This document shows positions 57,449-60,241 of a DNA stretch of 60,241 bases, one piece after another (within the stretch, counting starts at the first letter, position 1; each line of letters opens with the position of its first letter). Under the pieces are notes generated by a model. The model worked only from the letters and a program-made list of their open reading frames with translations. It was not told where the DNA came from and searched no databases. Position numbers and translations under genes: made by a program. The stretch is taken from contig NZ_JRMQ02000012.1 in NCBI RefSeq assembly GCF_000762845.2, positions 1-60,241 of the forward strand, written 5' to 3'. The DNA is from Helicobacter japonicus. Lineage in GTDB: Bacteria; Campylobacterota; Campylobacteria; Campylobacterales; Helicobacteraceae.

Positions 57449-57489
57449 TGCTGCTCCCACTTTAATCGTGTCCCCTCATTGTTTGCCAT
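57445..57489 (-). CDS. 14-codon leader peptide of the methyltransferase operon
   Basis: A short frame MANNEGTRLKWEQQ with AAGGA 10 bases before its ATG. Its TGA overlaps the methyltransferase ATG (ATGA). It could couple translation or be the remnant of a longer N-terminus after a frameshift. The sequence favours real translation, but nothing proves it. Confidence 0.45.
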   Translation of the reverse strand: MANNEGTRLKWEQQ

Positions 57490-57529
57490 TATCCAATCCT
57501 TATATCAGACATTAAGCTTAAACATCGCA

Positions 57530-57535
57530 ATTATA
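57530..57535 (-). promoter_or_regulatory. possible -10 box of the restriction-AIPR operon
   Basis: TATAAT on the minus strand, about 40 bases before the leader-peptide ATG. No convincing -35 box. It lies in the gap between the chimeric fragment and the cassette. Confidence 0.4.
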
Positions 57536-57585
57536 ACAAACTCCCACCCAATAAATCATTTATCTAAAATATTCATCTTTTATCC

Positions 57586-57828
57586 TCACAAACCAAGCAA
57601 TACAACCAAGAATCCAAAGCCTATGGAGATTGCTAACACCATTGCCACAAAGATATAAAGCAATCTCATCTTAAACATTGATTTTAGCACGATGAGTTCG
57701 GGCAAAGAGCAGCCTCCACCCGCGATTAAAAGGCTCATCACAATGCCAAGTGGCACTGCTAGAATCTTCACGCGGCTTTCATCATTGATTGCCCCTGTGA
57801 TTTTCAAAAAATCTTCTATGTTTTGCAT
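57586..57828 (-). pseudogene. chimeric fragment: arsR 5' end joined to arsP 3' end
   Basis: An 80-codon frame made of two known pieces. Residues 1-23 (MQNIEDFLKITGAINDESRVKIL) are the ArsR N-terminus; the DNA matches 53119-53191 closely. From VPLGIVMSLLIAGGG onward it is the last 50-odd residues of ArsP, matching 58893-59066 with few differences. The product has no DNA-binding or transport domain. It begins 2 bases after the acr3 stop, where an intact arsR would be expected in an arsP-acr3-arsR operon. Best read as a recombination scar. Confidence 0.85.
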
Positions 57829-57830
57829 AT

Positions 57831-58880
57831 TTACTCCTTTGCATATTTGTGTTTTACTATAAATTTATTTTTATTGAGTTTTTTCATCACATCAACTAGA
57901 AAAAGCATTACAGGCACTTCGACCAGCACTCCTACTATGCTTACAAAGGCTTGGGGGGAATTTATCCCAAAAGAAGCAATGGCTATGGCAAGGCTTAGTT
58001 CAAAATTATTCCCACAGGCACTAAAGCTTATGGCACAGGACTTTTCATAGCCAAAACCTTTGCTCAAATAAAAAGAAATAAAAAACATCAGCACAAAATA
58101 AGCCACCAAAGGCAGTGCGACAATCAAGGCATCAAAAGGGAGATTCAGCAAAGCCTCGCCCTTATATGAGAACATCACAATGATAATATAAAGCAAAAAT
58201 ATCAAGGTAAGGGGGCTGATTTTGGCGATGAAAATTTCTTCATAGAATCTTAAGCCTTTGTATTTGATGAGGAAAAATCGCGTGAAAAAACCCAAAATAA
58301 AAGGAATGCCAAGATAAATGGCGACATTTTTTGCTACTAAGGCAAAGGAGATGGTGTAGCCTTGCAGGTTTATCCCTAAAAATGAGGGCAAAATCATCAT
58401 AAAAATATAAGCCATAACTCCAAAGAAAAGTATTTGAAACAGGCTATTGAACGCCACTAAGCTCAAGGCTAATTCTCTATCTCCTAAGGCAAGGTCTATC
58501 CATACTAGCACCATAGCGATACAGCGCGCAAGTCCTATGAGAATGACCCCTTGCATAAGCCCAAGAGTGAAATGCGGCACAAACACATAAGCAAGGAATG
58601 CTAAAACAAACATTAGCACAGGACCTAGCAAAAAATTTAAGCCCAAAGACACAAAAAGGACTTTTTTGTGCTTAAAAACTTGGAAAATATGCGCGTAATT
58701 CGCCTTTGCCAAAGGTGGATAAAGCATTATGATAAGCCCTAATGCAATGGCTAAATTAATATCTTTGTATTCCAAAAGTGCGTAAAAATCAACAATCTGC
58801 GGGAAAAAGCCCCCGAGCATTAAGCCAAAAGCCACGCTTACAAATATCCAAAGTGGGAGGAATTTATCTAAAACTTTCAT
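57831..58880 (-). CDS. acr3: arsenite efflux permease, ACR3 family
   Basis: A 349-residue protein with about ten membrane helices that exports As(III) across the inner membrane. Family motifs: IALGLIIMLYPPLAKANY in the second helix region, GLARCIAMVLVWIDLALGDRELALSLVAFNSLFQI with the Cys essential for arsenite recognition, IPFILGFFTRF, and CAISFSACGNNFELSLAIAIASFG near the C-terminus. ATG at 58880 follows AAGGATATAAA. arsP lies 9 bases upstream on the same strand, so the two form an operon driven by the ArsR-controlled promoter at 59963-59991. Confidence 0.93.
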   Translation of the reverse strand: MKVLDKFLPLWIFVSVAFGLMLGGFFPQIVDFYALLEYKDINLAIALGLIIMLYPPLAKANYAHIFQVFKHKKVLFVSLGLNFLLGPVLMFVLAFLAYVFVPHFTLGLMQGVILIGLARCIAMVLVWIDLALGDRELALSLVAFNSLFQILFFGVMAYIFMMILPSFLGINLQGYTISFALVAKNVAIYLGIPFILGFFTRFFLIKYKGLRFYEEIFIAKISPLTLIFLLYIIIVMFSYKGEALLNLPFDALIVALPLVAYFVLMFFISFYLSKGFGYEKSCAISFSACGNNFELSLAIAIASFGINSPQAFVSIVGVLVEVPVMLFLVDVMKKLNKNKFIVKHKYAKE

Positions 58881-58889
58881 TTTATATCC

Positions 58890-59900
58890 TTATATTCCAA
58901 GCGCGATAACCAAGAATCCAAAGCCTATGGAGATTGCTAACACCATTGCCACAAAGATATAGAGCAATCTCATCTTAAACATTGATTTTAGCACAATGAG
59001 TTCGGGCAAAGAGCAGCCTCCACCTGCGACTAAAAGGCTCATCACAATGCCAAGTGGCACTCCAGCGTTGATTAACCCTAAGCCAATAGGGATAATCGCC
59101 TCCACACGAATATAAAGAAAAATCCCAATAATTGCCGCTAGAATCACACCAAGATAATTAAAGTCTTTAAGAATTTCTTGCAAACTCTCTTGCGGGATAA
59201 AATCGTGGATAAAAGCCCCAATAGCCATACCCACAGCAAGAAAGGGCAGAATCTTTTTGTAATTTTTAAAGCTTTGAGCAAAAAGAGAAGCAAAAGATTT
59301 GCGTTTTAAATCCGCTTGGGATTGCGTTTGCGGAGCTTGAGAATGGAATCTTAAGGCTTTGCCTTGTGCTACATTGCTTGATAAAATGGGCTTAGGATTC
59401 AAAGAAAGGGGAGCTTTTGCGCAACAACTTGAAGTTGTGCAAGAAGCGGTGTTTGTCAAAAATTCCTCTTTCAGCAAGAGTTTTGCATTCGCGTTTTTTA
59501 GGCTGAATGCAAGGAGAAATACGGCTACAACCACAAAGCACATATAGCTTAGTCCAAGCGCAAAGCCAAAAGTCATAAAAAGCATTGTGATAAGAATAGG
59601 ATTAATGAGCGGAGAGGTTAAAAGATAGGCAAAACTCACGCTTAGATGAACGCCATTGCGCACAAGGGATTGAAAAAATGGAATCGTAGAGCACGAGCAA
59701 AAAGGCGTAATCGCACCCAAAAGAATCGCCTTAAAATAGCTTGCATAAGAGTTGGTGCTTAAGTGCCTTTGAACAGCGTTGGAATAGCGTTTGTTAAGAT
59801 AGCTCACAAGCATATCTATACCGATAAATAAAAGAGAGATTTCCGCAAAAAGTATGGCGAAACTTTGTAGAGTGTGCAAAATTTGAGGAGGAATATTCAT
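58890..59900 (-). CDS. arsP: ArsP-type organoarsenical efflux permease (UPF0718)
   Basis: A 336-residue membrane protein with two groups of four helices. The signature ITPFCSCSTIPFFQSLVRNGV carries the paired cysteines of ArsP, which exports trivalent methylated and aromatic arsenicals such as MAs(III) and roxarsone products in Campylobacter. The second half has GGGCSLPELIVLKSMF. The cytoplasmic loop has a cysteine cluster (TASCTTSSCCAKAP), unusual for the family and a possible metalloid-binding site. ATG at 59900 is preceded by AAAGGA; a GTG lies one codon upstream. Its 3' end is duplicated at 57586-57757. Confidence 0.88.
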   Translation of the reverse strand: MNIPPQILHTLQSFAILFAEISLLFIGIDMLVSYLNKRYSNAVQRHLSTNSYASYFKAILLGAITPFCSCSTIPFFQSLVRNGVHLSVSFAYLLTSPLINPILITMLFMTFGFALGLSYMCFVVVAVFLLAFSLKNANAKLLLKEEFLTNTASCTTSSCCAKAPLSLNPKPILSSNVAQGKALRFHSQAPQTQSQADLKRKSFASLFAQSFKNYKKILPFLAVGMAIGAFIHDFIPQESLQEILKDFNYLGVILAAIIGIFLYIRVEAIIPIGLGLINAGVPLGIVMSLLVAGGGCSLPELIVLKSMFKMRLLYIFVAMVLAISIGFGFLVIALGI

Positions 59901-59962
59901 CACTTTCCTTTGAATAAGAATCTCACAATGCTCTTAAAGCATTGTCTAACAAATCAAAGGGA

Positions 59963-59991
59963 AGTATAGCCTTTTTAAATTAATATATCAA
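59963..59991 (-). promoter_or_regulatory. promoter of the arsP-acr3 operon
   Basis: On the minus strand -35 TTGATA (59991-59986) and -10 TATACT (59968-59963) are 17 bases apart. The -35 box lies inside the palindrome at 59977-60012, so a repressor bound there would block polymerase. Confidence 0.65.
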
Positions 59992-60012
59992 TATATGTTG
60001 ATATATTAATTT
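59977..60012. promoter_or_regulatory. 36-bp palindrome, likely ArsR operator
   Basis: AAATTAATATATCAA and TTGATATATTAATTT are exact inverted arms around a 6-base centre. ATCAA-N6-TTGAT is the core commonly bound by ArsR-family repressors. It overlaps the arsP -35 box. Confidence 0.75.
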
Positions 60013-60039
60013 ATTGCCCAAAACCTAAATCTATTTAGC

Positions 60040-60075
60040 ATTATAAAACCTGATACCTAGTATTTGTCAAGGGGA
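60040..60075 (-). repeat. 36-bp flanking repeat, right copy
   Basis: Same sequence and orientation as 52713-52748 with one difference. On the minus strand it also reads TTGACA, 19 bases, TATAAT and would fire toward arsP from upstream of the operator. It marks the right edge of the ars/restriction island. Confidence 0.85.
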
Positions 60076-60104
60076 AGACTAAAATTTATCATAAAAGATT
60101 TTGT

Positions 60105-60110
60105 TATAAT
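60105..60110 (+). promoter_or_regulatory. -10 box of the gene at the right window edge
   Basis: TATAAT preceded by TTTTGT, about 44 bases before the ATG at 60154. A typical Helicobacter promoter with an A/T-rich upstream region. Confidence 0.5.
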
Positions 60111-60153
60111 TACAGCATAAAGATTGATAATTGCAGAGGAAACAAGGGGTGTA

Positions 60154-60241
60154 ATGCTAACTTGGAATAAATCACTACAACCAAACAAAGATGAAATCAT
60201 TTATGAGTTTAAGTATAGTTTTCCAAAGGGGTGGTTTAATA
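60154..60241 (+). CDS. 5' end of an unidentified gene, cut by the window
   Basis: ATG at 60154 follows AGAGGA and AAGGGG. The 29 visible codons begin MLTWNKSLQPNKDEIIYEFK and stay open to the window end. I do not recognise the family from so little. It lies just outside the right repeat of the island, divergent from arsP. Confidence 0.5.
   Translation, partial: MLTWNKSLQPNKDEIIYEFKYSFPKGWFN

Noticed and set aside
57586-57828. The 80-codon frame as a real small membrane protein gene
   Set aside because: Every part is a copy of arsR 5' or arsP 3' sequence and the join removes both functional domains.
1-60241. CRISPR arrays, insertion sequences and rRNA genes
   Set aside because: No regularly spaced repeats, transposase-like frames or rRNA sequence seen anywhere in the window.

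Overview
The window is chromosomal DNA of an enterohepatic Helicobacter, close to H. hepaticus. It is AT-rich. Several gene strings follow H. pylori order: hemC-proS-hemA-ispB-two small genes (the HP0237-HP0242 order), fba next to the PEB4/CBF2-type PPIase, lspA-glmM-rpsT-prfA (HP0074-HP0077), coaE-speE, htpX-folE, sppA-purU. It also has genes H. pylori lacks or arranges differently: hisD, a selenium module, and an ars operon. The species call is inference from gene content, not a database match.

Layout. 1-1366: end of an MBOAT acyltransferase gene and its SGNH-like partner. 1486-12951 (minus): haem, prenyl-diphosphate and tRNA-synthetase genes, hisD, fba, a PPIase, hemD, a HdeD-like membrane protein and ftsW. 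13170-20872: a surface-glycan region with three genes carrying long G/C tracts (a SAM methyltransferase and a membrane glycosyltransferase, divergent and both out of frame as sequenced; a fucosyltransferase in frame), plus tRNA-Val, lspA, glmM, rpsT and prfA. 20873-30246: nrdA, a nitroreductase, typA, a class V aminotransferase and acnB. 30505-32174: yedF and a selD whose codon 15 is an in-frame TGA (selenocysteine). 33172-38310: flgE behind a sigma-54 promoter, a M48 protease, folE and a porin. 38609-38806: a compact structured locus encoding a 22-residue hydrophobic peptide that looks like a type I toxin-antitoxin module. 38821-45908 (minus): a fused CoaE-DapF, speE, hsrA, a degenerate NodB-fold protein coupled to flgL, and a secreted protein; the SRP RNA lies on the plus strand between speE and hsrA. 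45980-52056: ridA, sppA, purU, two small membrane proteins and carB.

52713-60075 is an accessory island bounded by a 36-bp direct repeat (35/36 identical). It holds arsR, a three-gene overlapping operon (SPPY methyltransferase, AIPR protein, TdeIII-like restriction enzyme), a chimeric arsR/permease fragment, acr3 and arsP. A near-perfect 36-bp palindrome overlaps the arsP promoter and is the likely ArsR operator. The restriction-AIPR cassette appears to have split an ancestral arsP-acr3-arsR operon, leaving duplicated pieces on its arsR-distal side and possibly near arsR.

Most distinctive points: the structured small-peptide locus, the overlapping methyltransferase-AIPR-restriction operon with a leader peptide inside a rearranged ars operon, the divergent phase-variable pair, the selenocysteine selD and the CoaE-DapF fusion.
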